Positions 45,752-54,791 are shown, counted from the stretch's first letter. The stretch: 64,000 nt of DNA from Eubacterium sp. TM05-53 (GCF_003436425.1 NZ_QSPK01000004.1:1-64000); one strand, 5' to 3'. Notes: generated by a model not told the origin, from the sequence alone. Translations and numbers: made by a program.

Positions 45752-45774
45752 TATAGTTGAATGATTGAACAATT
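45752..45774. promoter_or_regulatory. probable ArsR-family operator, copy 1
   Basis: TATAGTTGAATGATTGAACA plus ATT, an imperfect TTGAA...TTGAA / TTCAA element just upstream of arsR. The same 23 bases recur at 46130-46152. A related TTCAACTATTCAA lies at 45840-45852. Confidence 0.65.
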
Positions 45775-45870
45775 GTCAAAAATGTTATTGACATCATATA
45801 TGAATCCTATATAATGAAAGTGTAAAAAGTTGAATATATGTTCAACTATTCAAACGTGGAGGACATTAAA

Positions 45871-46089
45871 ATGAAAAAGAGTTATAAGATTGATGTAGAT
45901 TGCGCAAACTGTGCAAACAAAATGGAAGTAGCTGCTAATAATACGGAAGGTGTAAAGAGTGCAGTTGTTAACTTCATGATGTTAAAGATGAATGTTGAAT
46001 TCGAAGAAGGCGTTCAACCTAAAGAAGTTATGGCTCGTGTTTTAGAGAACTGCAAAAAAGTTGAAGATGATTGCGAAATTTTCTTTTAA
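45871..46089 (+). CDS. stand-alone HMA (heavy-metal-associated) domain protein
   Basis: A 72-residue ferredoxin-like HMA domain with the metal-binding pair in VDCANCANKME (about residues 8-18). GGAGGA seven bases before ATG 45871 fixes the start. Such domains usually form the N-terminus of Zn/Cd P-type ATPases, but the ATPase 90 bases downstream has none, so this protein probably serves as its separate metal-delivery domain. A hairpin lies between the two genes, and each has its own operator copy. Confidence 0.88.
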   Translation: MKKSYKIDVDCANCANKMEVAANNTEGVKSAVVNFMMLKMNVEFEEGVQPKEVMARVLENCKKVEDDCEIFF

Positions 46090-46098
46090 TGAAAAGTA

Positions 46099-46121
46099 AG
46101 ATGCGAAAGCATCTCTATTTT
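46099..46121 (+). terminator. terminator or attenuator after the HMA gene
   Basis: AGATGC-GAAA-GCATCT followed by CTATTTTT. Confidence 0.65.
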
Positions 46122-46129
46122 TCGATTGT

Positions 46130-46152
46130 TATAGTTGAATGATTGAACAATT
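46130..46152. promoter_or_regulatory. probable ArsR-family operator, copy 2, before the P-type ATPase
   Basis: Identical to the 23 bases at 45752-45774, in the same orientation, 27 bases before the ATPase start. Confidence 0.65.
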
Positions 46153-46178
46153 AATATTTTGGAAAGGGTGAAGTAGGT

Positions 46179-48047
46179 ATGAATAAGAAACAGAAGAAGA
46201 TGTTAAAGCGAATTATTATTGCGAGTATCTTGTTTATTGTTATTAAAGTTGTAAAACTCCCTGAATATATTGAGATTCCTTTGTTTCTAGTGGCCTATTT
46301 AGAAATTGGGTATGATATCCTTCTAAAGGCTATTAAAGGAATTAAAAATCGTCAGGTATTTGATGAAAATTTCTTGATGGCAGTCGCAACTGTGGGAGCT
46401 ATTGGCTTGAAATCTTTTGATGAAGCAACAGCTGTTATGTTGTTCTATCAGATTGGGGAATGGTTCCAGAGTTATGCGGTAGGTAAGAGTCGTAAAAATA
46501 TTACGGAATTAATGGATATTCGTCCGGATTATGCCAATATTGAAGATGAAGATGGAAATTTAGAACAAGTAGATCCTGATGAAGTAGAGATTGGTACGAT
46601 CATTGTGGTTAAGCCTGGTGAAAAAGTAGCTATTGATGGAATTGTTGTTGAAGGAAGTTCTACTCTAAATACAGCGGCATTAACTGGAGAAAGTTTGCCT
46701 AGAGAAGTAAGTGAAAATGATGAAGTGATTAGTGGCTGCATCAATATGACTGGCTTATTAAAAATTAAGACGACAAAAGAATTTGGGGAGTCTACTGTAT
46801 CAAAAATCTTGGATCTAGTAGAAAATGCTTCTAGTAAGAAGTCTCGTTCTGAAGCGTTTATTTCGCGTTTTGCGAGAATTTATACGCCAGCTGTATGTTA
46901 CAGTGCTTTGGCCTTGTTCTTGCTTCCACCTGTATTTAATTTGGTTATGGGAAATCCAGCTGATTTTGGTACATGGCTATATCGTGCCTTAACATTCTTG
47001 GTTATTTCTTGTCCATGTGCATTGGTAATAAGTATTCCTTTGAGTTTCTTTGCCGGAATTGGTGGCGCCAGCAACCAGGGTGTCTTAGTTAAAGGCTCTA
47101 ACTATTTAGAAGCTTTGGCTTCATGTAAATATGTTGTATTTGATAAAACAGGTACAATGACACAAGGTGTGTTTGAGGTAACTGGGATTCATCATGCGAA
47201 TATTCCAGAAGAGAAATTATTAGAATATGCAGCTATGGCCGAAAGCTATTCTACGCATCCTATTTCTAAAAGTTTATTAAAGGCGTATGGAAATACAATT
47301 GATAAATCTCGTATTGAAAATATTGAAGAAATCAGTGGCCATGGTGTGAAAGCTATAATTGATGGAGTGCAAGTGCTTGCGGGTAATGATAAATTAATGA
47401 AGATGTATAATATTCCTTATCAAGGATGTCATTCTGTAGGTACCATTGTACATATGGCTATTGATGGCAAATATGCAGGTCACATTGTGATTTCGGATAT
47501 GTTGAAGCCACATGCCAAAGAGGCTATTGAAGCATTAAAGAAGGCTGGCATTAAACAAACAGTCATGTTGACTGGGGATGTAAAAAGTGTGGCAGATAAA
47601 GTGGCTTCTGAATTACATATTGATAAAGTGTATTCAGAGCTGTTGCCTCAAGATAAGGTGAATAAAGTTGAAGAATTATTATCTTTAAAACAACCGAAAG
47701 AAAATCTTGCCTTTGTCGGAGATGGAATCAATGATGCTCCTGTATTATCAAGAGCTGATATTGGTATTGCGATGGGTGCTTTAGGCAGTGATGCAGCTAT
47801 TGAGGCGGCAGATATTGTTTTGATGGATGATGATCCATTAAAGATTTCTAAAGCCATTAAGATCGCAAAGAAGTGTATTCATATTGTATATGAGAATATT
47901 TATTTTGCGATTGGTATTAAACTCGTTTGTTTGATTTTAGGTGCCATTGGTATTGCGAATATGTGGGTTGCGATTTTTGCGGACGTTGGCGTTATGATTA
48001 TTGCCATATTAAATGCGATTCGTGCATTAAATGTTAAAAATTTGTAA
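46179..48047 (+). CDS. P1B-type Zn/Cd/Pb-exporting ATPase lacking an N-terminal HMA domain
   Basis: Metal efflux pump of 622 residues. The transmembrane metal site is CPC (Cys278-Pro-Cys280 in VISCPCALVIS), which is shared by Cu and Zn pumps. The following SIPLSFFAGIGGASNQGVLVKGSNYLEAL and the ZntA/CadA-like context favour zinc/cadmium. The phosphorylated Asp322 is in DKTGTMTQG, and the hinge is VGDGINDAPVLSRADIGIAMG. The N-terminus starts directly with membrane helices; the metal-binding domain is encoded separately upstream. Control by the divergent ArsR-type repressor is likely. Confidence 0.92.
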   Translation: MNKKQKKMLKRIIIASILFIVIKVVKLPEYIEIPLFLVAYLEIGYDILLKAIKGIKNRQVFDENFLMAVATVGAIGLKSFDEATAVMLFYQIGEWFQSYAVGKSRKNITELMDIRPDYANIEDEDGNLEQVDPDEVEIGTIIVVKPGEKVAIDGIVVEGSSTLNTAALTGESLPREVSENDEVISGCINMTGLLKIKTTKEFGESTVSKILDLVENASSKKSRSEAFISRFARIYTPAVCYSALALFLLPPVFNLVMGNPADFGTWLYRALTFLVISCPCALVISIPLSFFAGIGGASNQGVLVKGSNYLEALASCKYVVFDKTGTMTQGVFEVTGIHHANIPEEKLLEYAAMAESYSTHPISKSLLKAYGNTIDKSRIENIEEISGHGVKAIIDGVQVLAGNDKLMKMYNIPYQGCHSVGTIVHMAIDGKYAGHIVISDMLKPHAKEAIEALKKAGIKQTVMLTGDVKSVADKVASELHIDKVYSELLPQDKVNKVEELLSLKQPKENLAFVGDGINDAPVLSRADIGIAMGALGSDAAIEAADIVLMDDDPLKISKAIKIAKKCIHIVYENIYFAIGIKLVCLILGAIGIANMWVAIFADVGVMIIAILNAIRALNVKNL

Positions 48048-48134
48048 GGAAATCTTAGAATTTCCTTATTTTCATATTGTGTTAAATTTGTTTTAGTTGT
48101 ATCTTTGTCTTGTACGCAGAAAAGGAGATTCGAG

Positions 48135-49004
48135 ATGCAGGAATTAAAACCAATTAAAGAAGGAAAAGTACGTGAGATTTACGACAATGGGGACAACCTT
48201 ATTATGGTTGCGACAGATCGTATCAGTTGTTTTGATGTAATTCTAAATAATGAAGTTACAAAAAAGGGAACTGTTTTAACACAGATGTCAAAATTCTGGT
48301 TTGACTATACAAGTGATATTTTACCTAATCACATGATTAGTGTAGATACAAAGGATATGCCAGAATATTTCCAACAAGAAAAATTTGAAGGAAAATCAAT
48401 GTTATGTCGTAAATTGAACATGCTTCCAATCGAATGTATTGTTCGTGGTTACATCACAGGTAGTGGATGGGCTAGCTACAAAGAAACAGGAAAGGTTTGT
48501 GGTATTGAACTTCCAGAAGGATTAAAAGAATCACAACAACTTCCAGAACCAATTTATACACCTAGTACAAAGGCTGAAATTGGTGATCACGATGAAAACA
48601 TTTCTTTTGAACAAAGTATTGCACATTTAGAAAAACACTTCCCAGGACATGGTGAAGAGTATGCGACTAAGATCAAAGATTGCACAATTGCTTTATATAA
48701 AAAATGTGCTGAGTATGCCTTAAGCAAAGGAATTATTATTGCGGATACAAAATTTGAATTTGGTTTAGACGAAAATGGAAATATCGTTATTGGTGATGAA
48801 ATGTTGACTCCTGATAGTTCTCGTTTCTGGCCTGCAGACGGATATGAAGCTGGTCATTCACAACCATCATTTGACAAACAATTTGCGCGTGACTGGCTAA
48901 AGGCAAATCCAGACAATGACTGGACACTTCCTCAAGAGATTGTGGATAAGACAATTGAAAAATATCTTCAAGCTTACACAATGTTGACAGGGAAAACATT
49001 ATAA
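48135..49004 (+). CDS. purC: phosphoribosylaminoimidazole-succinocarboxamide synthase
   Basis: SAICAR synthetase of purine synthesis. It opens with LKPIKEGKVREIYDNGDNL and contains DRISCFDVIL, KLNMLPIECIVRGYITGSGW, STKAEIGDHDENIS and TPDSSRFWPADGYEAGHSQPS. These fit the longer (about 290-residue) PurC type rather than the short 240-residue enzyme. AAGGAG before ATG 48135 excludes the upstream codons. No other pur gene is in the window and no purine riboswitch is visible. A hairpin follows. Confidence 0.94.
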   Translation: MQELKPIKEGKVREIYDNGDNLIMVATDRISCFDVILNNEVTKKGTVLTQMSKFWFDYTSDILPNHMISVDTKDMPEYFQQEKFEGKSMLCRKLNMLPIECIVRGYITGSGWASYKETGKVCGIELPEGLKESQQLPEPIYTPSTKAEIGDHDENISFEQSIAHLEKHFPGHGEEYATKIKDCTIALYKKCAEYALSKGIIIADTKFEFGLDENGNIVIGDEMLTPDSSRFWPADGYEAGHSQPSFDKQFARDWLKANPDNDWTLPQEIVDKTIEKYLQAYTMLTGKTL

Positions 49005-49011
49005 TTAAGAG

Positions 49012-49047
49012 ATACCCATAAGTTGAATGCTTATGGGTAATTTTTTT
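49012..49047 (+). terminator. terminator of purC
   Basis: TACCCATAAG pairs with CTTATGGGTA around TTGAATG, followed by seven T. Confidence 0.85.
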
Positions 49048-49133
49048 GAAAACTGTATTTTTTGATGTCTAAATATATTTGAAAACCGTAAAATATGATG
49101 TTAATAATCACTTGAAAACCGGAGGGAGCTATG
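49046..49133 (+). repeat. three-unit, 33-bp-period repeat array before a decayed AAA_14 gene
   Basis: TTGAAAACTG, TTGAAAACCG and TTGAAAACCG start at 49046, 49079 and 49112, exactly 33 bases apart. Each unit has ATGT at offset 19 (49065, 49098, 49131). The last ATG is the start codon of the remnant gene, and only that unit has a real Shine-Dalgarno sequence (GGAGGGAG). The layout matches the array before the intact AAA_14 gene at 36508, though the base sequence is different. Confidence 0.8.
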
Positions 49134-49432
49134 TTTAAAAGAAAAATTGAATCCTATTTAGAAACATATTTGAATAGTGATGAGATTCAAATTATTATGA
49201 TCGTAGAAAAGTTGGAGAAGTGGATTATTTGATCGATGATTATTCGACTTTAAGTGTCATCCCTATTGAAATAAAATCGGGACGAGATGGCTATGAATTT
49301 AGTGCATTAAAAAAAGTAATTGCAGCCCAAGAGAATAGAAGTCAAAAAGGATATGTATTCTCAAATGATAGAATCGTTAAGGAAGAAAAGAATATAGTGT
49401 ATATGCCAATATACTATATTATGTTTGTGTGA
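49131..49432 (+). pseudogene. decayed AAA_14/DUF4143 ATPase (internal deletion and frameshift)
   Basis: The first frame gives MFKRKIESYLETYLNSDEI, a typical N-terminus of this family, and soon stops. In another frame the same DNA continues as YYDRRKVGEVDYLIDDYSTL and then VIPIEIKSGRDGYEF, the C-terminal nuclease-like domain with intact Glu-Val-Asp and Glu-Ile-Lys residues, to a stop at 49432. The whole ATPase core is missing at the junction near 49188-49195. The gene is therefore a deletion remnant that kept its two ends and its 33-bp repeat array. Confidence 0.8.
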
Positions 49433-49558
49433 CGAAATGATGGATATCCATAAGTTGAAAGCTGAGAAAGACATATTTAAAAGAATAAATAAAATTTATT
49501 TGGAACACTTTTTTTCTTGGTAAAAGTCATGTATGATTCATTTAGCGAGGATATATAT

Positions 49559-51373
49559 ATGAATGATTTAGATGATAATAGACTAGATATACTTTTTGAA
49601 ATGTTGGCGGAAAGTTTAAAACAAGAACAGAATGAAAAATCATATGATGTGATGTTTCCTAAAGTATTTAAAAAGTATTTTGATATTCACAATGATGAAG
49701 TAAATTATGAATTTTATTATAGTTCAATGACAACAATAATTGATGAAATAAGAAATCGAAGAAAAAATGGAAAAATTACTTTCAGGGATTACGCAATATG
49801 TTTGTTGATTGACGAAATTGAGTGGTTGGCCAAAAGAGATAAGAAGCCAGTCGATTTTTTGGAATCGATATTTGCCTTAGATTTTATGTATATATTGTCT
49901 TATGGTTTATATCACGATGAAAAATATGAGGATAAAATCATACAGGGCTTTAAAGAAATATTAGATACAAGTAAAATTTGCCAAGAAAGCTATTTATCTT
50001 TTTGTCACCAACAAACACAAGACTTCTTTCCAAAATCGTTTACATCCGATTCCTTTTATAACATTCCTATTGTAATGTCTGTAGTAGATCATTTGGATGA
50101 TACAATCATTTCGAAGCGAGTAAAAAAACTATTGTTAGATAATACAGATGTAAATTATTCGGATTTACCAAGCATAAATAAAAAACACATTGAATGGTAT
50201 ATAGATGATATGTATTCAGACTCATACGTGTTTTCGAATATACATGAATTTGCGGTAGTCTTTGTATTAGATTATATTAAGGATAAAGAATTTATTGCAC
50301 CATTCTCAGGATTTGTACAAGTGTTTAGTTGCTGGACGAATGATTTGTTTCTGATAAACAATAATGAACTTAGAACTGAAACGGATGCACTATTTTTTCT
50401 AGATGTGCCTAAGGAAGAAAAACAAGAGATAATCCGAAAAAATAATGAATGTATTGATGAAACCATGGATATTCACAAGCATGGCGATTATATTCCAGGA
50501 AGTCGTTGCATTTTGTTTGAACAGGCAAAAATTTTTGATGCTCTTTATTTTGGGTTTAAAGAAACGGAAGAATTAATTCGAAAACATAGAGATAAGATTG
50601 TGATATATATAAACTCGATAACGAATGAAAAGGTGAAATTCTATGAATATCCATTTGAGTTAAGAAAAGCAATCATTCAAAGTGCGGCTTGGATTTACGA
50701 AATGGTGGATAATGAAAGAAATATGGTAAATCATGTTTATCATATAGAATATAATGACAAGGAAAATGAGATAAAGAATTTAAAGTGTGAAATTGAAAGC
50801 TTAAAAGAAGAAAAAGAGACATTAAGTATTCAAAATAAAGAACTAGAGAATAGAATCCAAATTGTTGAATCAAAGAGTAAAGAGATATTGAATAAAGAGT
50901 TGTATAAGAATACGAAAGCATACAAACAAGAGATTTCGAAAATCAACAAAGAATTAGAAAAACAAAAAGAACATATTATTACTTTACAGAATGAAAAAGC
51001 TGAATTGAATAAACTACGTGAATTATTGTTTTCACTACAAGGAAATGAAGAAGAATGTATTGTTGAGGATACAGATATTTCTTTAAATCAATTGATCATG
51101 AATAAGACGATTTTATTTGTTGGGGGACACATAAATCTAGTAAATAAACTTAAAAAGAAATTTCCTCAAATACGATATATTTCTACAGATGATTCAATTA
51201 AGGATAATAAAATAAAAGGTGCAGATTATGTTTTCTTTTATTACGAATATCTGAATCATGGATTATATTATCAAGTCATGAATGCATGTATACGATATAA
51301 TATTCCTTGGGATTATATAAAAGGAACAAACGTCGATTATTTGGAAAACTTCATGATTTCCAAATTAAAATAA
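49559..51373 (+). CDS. coiled-coil protein with C-terminal DUF2325 domain
   Basis: Function unknown. The 604-residue protein has an N-terminal, mostly helical region of about 390 residues that I do not recognise. A coiled coil follows (about 400-500; KNLKCEIESLKEEKETLSIQ), then a DUF2325 domain (about 513-600) with ILFVGGHINLVNKLKKKFPQ, GADYVFFYYEYLNHGLYYQV and a Rossmann-like pattern. ATG 49559 lies eight bases after GAGG; two upstream in-frame starts lack a good site. It sits alone, between the decayed AAA_14 locus and tmk, with its own terminator. No signal peptide or membrane helix is apparent. Confidence 0.8.
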   Translation: MNDLDDNRLDILFEMLAESLKQEQNEKSYDVMFPKVFKKYFDIHNDEVNYEFYYSSMTTIIDEIRNRRKNGKITFRDYAICLLIDEIEWLAKRDKKPVDFLESIFALDFMYILSYGLYHDEKYEDKIIQGFKEILDTSKICQESYLSFCHQQTQDFFPKSFTSDSFYNIPIVMSVVDHLDDTIISKRVKKLLLDNTDVNYSDLPSINKKHIEWYIDDMYSDSYVFSNIHEFAVVFVLDYIKDKEFIAPFSGFVQVFSCWTNDLFLINNNELRTETDALFFLDVPKEEKQEIIRKNNECIDETMDIHKHGDYIPGSRCILFEQAKIFDALYFGFKETEELIRKHRDKIVIYINSITNEKVKFYEYPFELRKAIIQSAAWIYEMVDNERNMVNHVYHIEYNDKENEIKNLKCEIESLKEEKETLSIQNKELENRIQIVESKSKEILNKELYKNTKAYKQEISKINKELEKQKEHIITLQNEKAELNKLRELLFSLQGNEEECIVEDTDISLNQLIMNKTILFVGGHINLVNKLKKKFPQIRYISTDDSIKDNKIKGADYVFFYYEYLNHGLYYQVMNACIRYNIPWDYIKGTNVDYLENFMISKLK

Positions 51374-51396
51374 GTTCTCTTCGGAGAACTTTTTTC
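51372..51396 (+). terminator. terminator of the DUF2325 gene
   Basis: AAGTTCTC-TTCG-GAGAACTT is a perfect stem with a UUCG tetraloop, followed by T residues. Confidence 0.9.
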
Positions 51397-51488
51397 TTGT
51401 GTTTCATTGAAATGTGTGGCTTGCTATGTTTAAATGAGGAATAGATATTAAAAAATAATAATTATTGAATATATATGGTGAGGAAAAT

Positions 51489-52121
51489 ATGAAACAAGGT
51501 GTATTTATAACATTTGAAGGAAATGATGGATCAGGAAAAACAACCGTGTGTAAAGCGGTACAAGAAGAATTAATCAAAATGGGATATGATTGTATCTATA
51601 CAAGAGAACCTGGAGGAAGCAAGATTGCTGAATCTATTCGTAATATATTATTAGATGTAAATAATACGGAGATGGATGATCGTACAGAAGCCTTATTATA
51701 TGCGGCAAGTCGTAGACAACATTTAAAAGAAGTAGTTCTTCCGGCATTAGAAAATAAGAAGATCGTATTGTGTGATCGCTTCATTGATTCAAGTTTAGCT
51801 TATCAAGGAATTGCCCGCGGTATTGGGTTAAAAGAAGTGTGGGATATCAATCAATTTGCAATCGATGGGTGTATGCCAGAAAAGACATTGTTTTTATCTG
51901 TTAGTGTAGAAACGGGCAAAAAAAGAATGAATCTTCGTGGTGATTTAAATCGTTTGGATCAAGAAGAAAGTTCATTCCATAAAGCTGTACGCCAAGGCTA
52001 TGAAACACTAGTGTCTATGTATCCAGAGCGTATTGAAGTCATTGATGCCGAGCCTTGCAAAGAGGAAGTATTAAAAAGTGCCATGGACTGTGTTTTAAAG
52101 GTTATTAAAGAATATGAATAA
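51489..52121 (+). CDS. tmk: thymidylate kinase
   Basis: Phosphorylates dTMP to dTDP. P-loop FEGNDGSGKTTVCKA at the N-terminus, the DR(Y/F) motif in VLCDRFIDSSLAYQG, and TREPGG are present. The 210-residue length is standard. GTGAGGA precedes ATG 51489, so the upstream codons are unused. It overlaps holB by eight bases, the usual tmk-holB pairing in Bacillota. Confidence 0.95.
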   Translation: MKQGVFITFEGNDGSGKTTVCKAVQEELIKMGYDCIYTREPGGSKIAESIRNILLDVNNTEMDDRTEALLYAASRRQHLKEVVLPALENKKIVLCDRFIDSSLAYQGIARGIGLKEVWDINQFAIDGCMPEKTLFLSVSVETGKKRMNLRGDLNRLDQEESSFHKAVRQGYETLVSMYPERIEVIDAEPCKEEVLKSAMDCVLKVIKEYE

Positions 52122-53028
52122 AGAGTATTTAAAAAAGGCACAGCCAATCGTTTATCAGACATTGTCAAATGCTTTAAAGAATCAAAGAGTGGCGAACGCC
52201 TATTTATTTCATGGACCTAAAGGTTCGAGTAAATTAGAAACAGCCGTCTTATTTGCGCAAAGCATTGTATGCGAACATACAGATGTGGATGGTTTTGCAT
52301 GTCAAGAATGTGAAACTTGTAAGCGAATTGAAAATGAAGAGTCTTTAGATTATATGATCGTATCGAATGATCGAATAAAGAAGAAAGATATTGTAGATTT
52401 ACAGGCGTTCTTTGAATCCACTAGTGCCGGAAAACAAAATGCTCGAATCTATATTCTAGATCATTATGATAAGGCTACACCGGATGCTTCAAATAGTTTG
52501 TTGAAGTTTTTAGAGGAGCCAAGTGAAGGGATTTATGGTATATTAATTGCGGATGAAAAGTCCAATGTATTACCGACTATCCAATCTAGATGTCAGGCTA
52601 TTCATTTTAAGCCTGAAAGTTGTGAGCATGCATTGCTTGAAAATACAAGTGAAGAAAATGCGAAGATGCTTGCAGAATCTGGATATACATATGATAAGGC
52701 CATTGAATTATTGGCTTTACCTGATTTTGAAGAATTGAAACAAATTGCATTTGATTATATTGAACATGCATCTTCTTTTGCACAAATTGAAAAGATGCAG
52801 ACAAATGTGTTTGTGAATAAATCAGATCGTATGAATAAGGATTGGATACAGTTGTGGATTCAGTGGGTTTTATTCTATGTAAAAAATGACAGGGTAAATG
52901 TACCTTTAGAAAAAAAAGTAAAACTATATTCGATTTTAGTTGAAAATATGGACATGTTATATCGACCAGTCGATTTAGGTTTATTTATGGATAAGCTTTA
53001 TTATGATATTAGGAAGGCTGTGATTTAG
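52114..53028 (+). CDS. holB: DNA polymerase III delta' subunit
   Basis: Clamp-loader subunit related to DnaX but with a degenerate nucleotide site (GPKGSSKLETAV instead of GxxGxGKT). The zinc cysteines (CEHTDVDGFACQECETCKR) and the arginine-finger region SRCQAIHFKP are present. Length 304 is ordinary. The gene shares eight bases with tmk, and its TAG stop shares a G with the GTG start of ricT. Confidence 0.92.
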   Translation: MNKEYLKKAQPIVYQTLSNALKNQRVANAYLFHGPKGSSKLETAVLFAQSIVCEHTDVDGFACQECETCKRIENEESLDYMIVSNDRIKKKDIVDLQAFFESTSAGKQNARIYILDHYDKATPDASNSLLKFLEEPSEGIYGILIADEKSNVLPTIQSRCQAIHFKPESCEHALLENTSEENAKMLAESGYTYDKAIELLALPDFEELKQIAFDYIEHASSFAQIEKMQTNVFVNKSDRMNKDWIQLWIQWVLFYVKNDRVNVPLEKKVKLYSILVENMDMLYRPVDLGLFMDKLYYDIRKAVI

Positions 53029-53861
53029 TGAATACAGAAGGAAAAGCAACATATAAATATATTGTTTATATACAGTTTGAAGAATCAAAAAAAGCCTACA
53101 CTTTCGGTTCAAATGTAAAATACTATACAAATGATATCGTTGTTGTAGAAACAGTACGTGGACAAGAATTAGGAAAGGTTTGTGTTCCTACCGTTGATTT
53201 TGATGCTTCCAAAGTAAAAGGAGATATTAAGCCGGTATTGCGTAAGGCAACACCAGAAGATATTAAGTGTAAAGAAGAAAATGTAGAAAGAGCTAAAGAA
53301 GCTATGAAGATTTGTCACGAGTGTGTCGCAAATTTGAAGTTGGATATGCATTTAATTAGTTCTGAATATACATTGGATCGTACGAAAGTCATCTTTACAT
53401 ATGTGTCGGATGATCGTGTGGATTTTAGACAACTATTGAAAGATTTAGCACAACACTTGCATTGTCGTATCGAGTTAAGACAAGTGGGTCCAAGAAACAA
53501 GGCTAAAATTGTCGGTGGAATTGGAAACTGTGGTATGGAGTGCTGCTGCTCAAGATTTATGTCAGATTTTGATACCGTATCTATCAATATGGCAAAAAAC
53601 CAATTGTTGGCATTGAATATTCAAAAGTTGAGTGGACAGTGTGGAAAACTAATGTGTTGTTTACGTTTTGAGAATGAAGAATATACACGAATGCGTAAGG
53701 ATTTGCCAAAAATCAATTCAACTGTGACATATAAAGATAAAAAGTATCGTATTTCAAGTATGAATGTTCTTCAAAAGCAGGCTAAGTTAGAGAACAAAGA
53801 AGAAGTCTTATTTGTGGATTTCAAAGAATTGTGGCCAGACAAGGAATTAAATAATGATTAG
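53028..53861 (+). CDS. ricT: PSP1-domain protein RicT (YaaT)
   Basis: Part of the RicA-RicF-RicT complex that carries iron-sulfur clusters and assists RNase Y-dependent mRNA maturation in Bacillus. The PSP1 core (VVETVRGQELGKVCVPTVDF) and the cysteine clusters GNCGMECCCSRF and GQCGKLMCCLRFENE, which hold the clusters, are intact. The start is GTG 53028, overlapping the holB stop. YabA, YabB and the GIY-YIG gene that intervene before rsmI in Bacillus are missing; rsmI follows directly with an eight-base overlap. Confidence 0.93.
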   Translation: MNTEGKATYKYIVYIQFEESKKAYTFGSNVKYYTNDIVVVETVRGQELGKVCVPTVDFDASKVKGDIKPVLRKATPEDIKCKEENVERAKEAMKICHECVANLKLDMHLISSEYTLDRTKVIFTYVSDDRVDFRQLLKDLAQHLHCRIELRQVGPRNKAKIVGGIGNCGMECCCSRFMSDFDTVSINMAKNQLLALNIQKLSGQCGKLMCCLRFENEEYTRMRKDLPKINSTVTYKDKKYRISSMNVLQKQAKLENKEEVLFVDFKELWPDKELNND

Positions 53862-54699
53862 ACAGAAGAGTTTTGAATCGAATACTTCCACCTTGTATTT
53901 GGTTCCTACACCTATTGGAAACTTACAGGAAATGACACCAAGAGCTTTGGACATTCTAAAAGAAGTGAGTGTCATTGCAGCTGAGGATACGCGTAACACA
54001 AAAAAACTTTTAATGGCTTACGGCATTGATACGATGTTGATGTCTCATCATGAGCATAACCAACAAACAAGTATTCCTAAAATTATTGAACGTTTAGAGA
54101 ATGGAGAAGATGTTGCGGTAGTATCGGATGCAGGTTATCCTTTGGTTTCGGATCCAGGACAGAAATTGGTTCAAGAAACAATTTCACATGGATTTAATGT
54201 GGTTTCTGTTTCAGGTGCCAACGCAGCTATGAATGCATTGGTTGCGAGTGGATTGAGTTGTTATCATTATTTGTTCTATGGTTTTTTAGACAATAAGAGT
54301 TCAAAAAGAAAGAAACAGCTAGAAGAAATAAAAACTATTCCTTATACAACAATTTTCTATGAAGCGCCTCATCGTATTGAAGATACTTTGCAGGATATGT
54401 TAGAAGTGTTGGGAAATCGTCAAATGTGCTTGGCTAGAGAACTAACAAAAGTGCATGAAGAATATATTCGTGGAACCATTGAAGAAGTGTTAGAAGTGGC
54501 TTCTACTTGTAAAGGTGAAATGGTTATTGTCATGGATGGCTTTAAACAAGATGAAGTTGTATTTGACATGTATACAGCCATTACGAAAGTGGATGAATAT
54601 ATCGAATCTGGAATGCGAACAAAGGAAGCTATCGGTTTGGTTGCCAAAGAAATGGCTTGTAAAAAGAATGAATTATATGAAGCTTATCATAAAAGATAG
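53854..54699 (+). CDS. rsmI: 16S rRNA 2'-O-ribose C1402 methyltransferase
   Basis: Tetrapyrrole-methylase-fold enzyme that methylates C1402 of 16S rRNA in the decoding centre. The signature TLYLVPTPIGNLQEMTPRAL is followed by IAAEDTRNTKKLL, VVSDAGYPLVSDPGQKLV and FYEAPHRIEDTL. Length 281 fits. Last gene of the tmk-holB-ricT-rsmI operon; a hairpin overlaps its stop codon. Confidence 0.95.
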   Translation: MIRQKSFESNTSTLYLVPTPIGNLQEMTPRALDILKEVSVIAAEDTRNTKKLLMAYGIDTMLMSHHEHNQQTSIPKIIERLENGEDVAVVSDAGYPLVSDPGQKLVQETISHGFNVVSVSGANAAMNALVASGLSCYHYLFYGFLDNKSSKRKKQLEEIKTIPYTTIFYEAPHRIEDTLQDMLEVLGNRQMCLARELTKVHEEYIRGTIEEVLEVASTCKGEMVIVMDGFKQDEVVFDMYTAITKVDEYIESGMRTKEAIGLVAKEMACKKNELYEAYHKR

Positions 54700-54709
54700 G
54701 CTTTTTTTG
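54682..54709 (+). terminator. terminator of the tmk-rsmI operon
   Basis: AAGCTTATC and GATAGGCTT pair with one G-T wobble around ATAAAA, then T residues. The left arm is within the last rsmI codons. Confidence 0.65.
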
Positions 54710-54731
54710 TTTTATATAAAGCATAATTAAT

Positions 54732-54791
54732 TGTTTCAGAAAATTAAATGAAAAAGTAATTGAATACGTTTCAGAAAATACTATAATAGGT
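54732..54791 (+). promoter_or_regulatory. direct repeats and promoter before the first solute-binding protein gene
   Basis: GTTTCAGAAAAT occurs twice (about 54732 and 54767) with nearly the same flanks. TATAAT follows the second copy at about 54782. The repeats are candidate regulator sites. A related TTTCAAATGAAA lies just upstream of the deoR-type gene. Confidence 0.45.

Noticed and set aside
45752-46152. The two 23-bp repeats around the HMA gene as mobile-element ends
   Set aside because: They are in the same orientation, match the TTGAA/TTCAA style of ArsR-family operators and lie at promoters.
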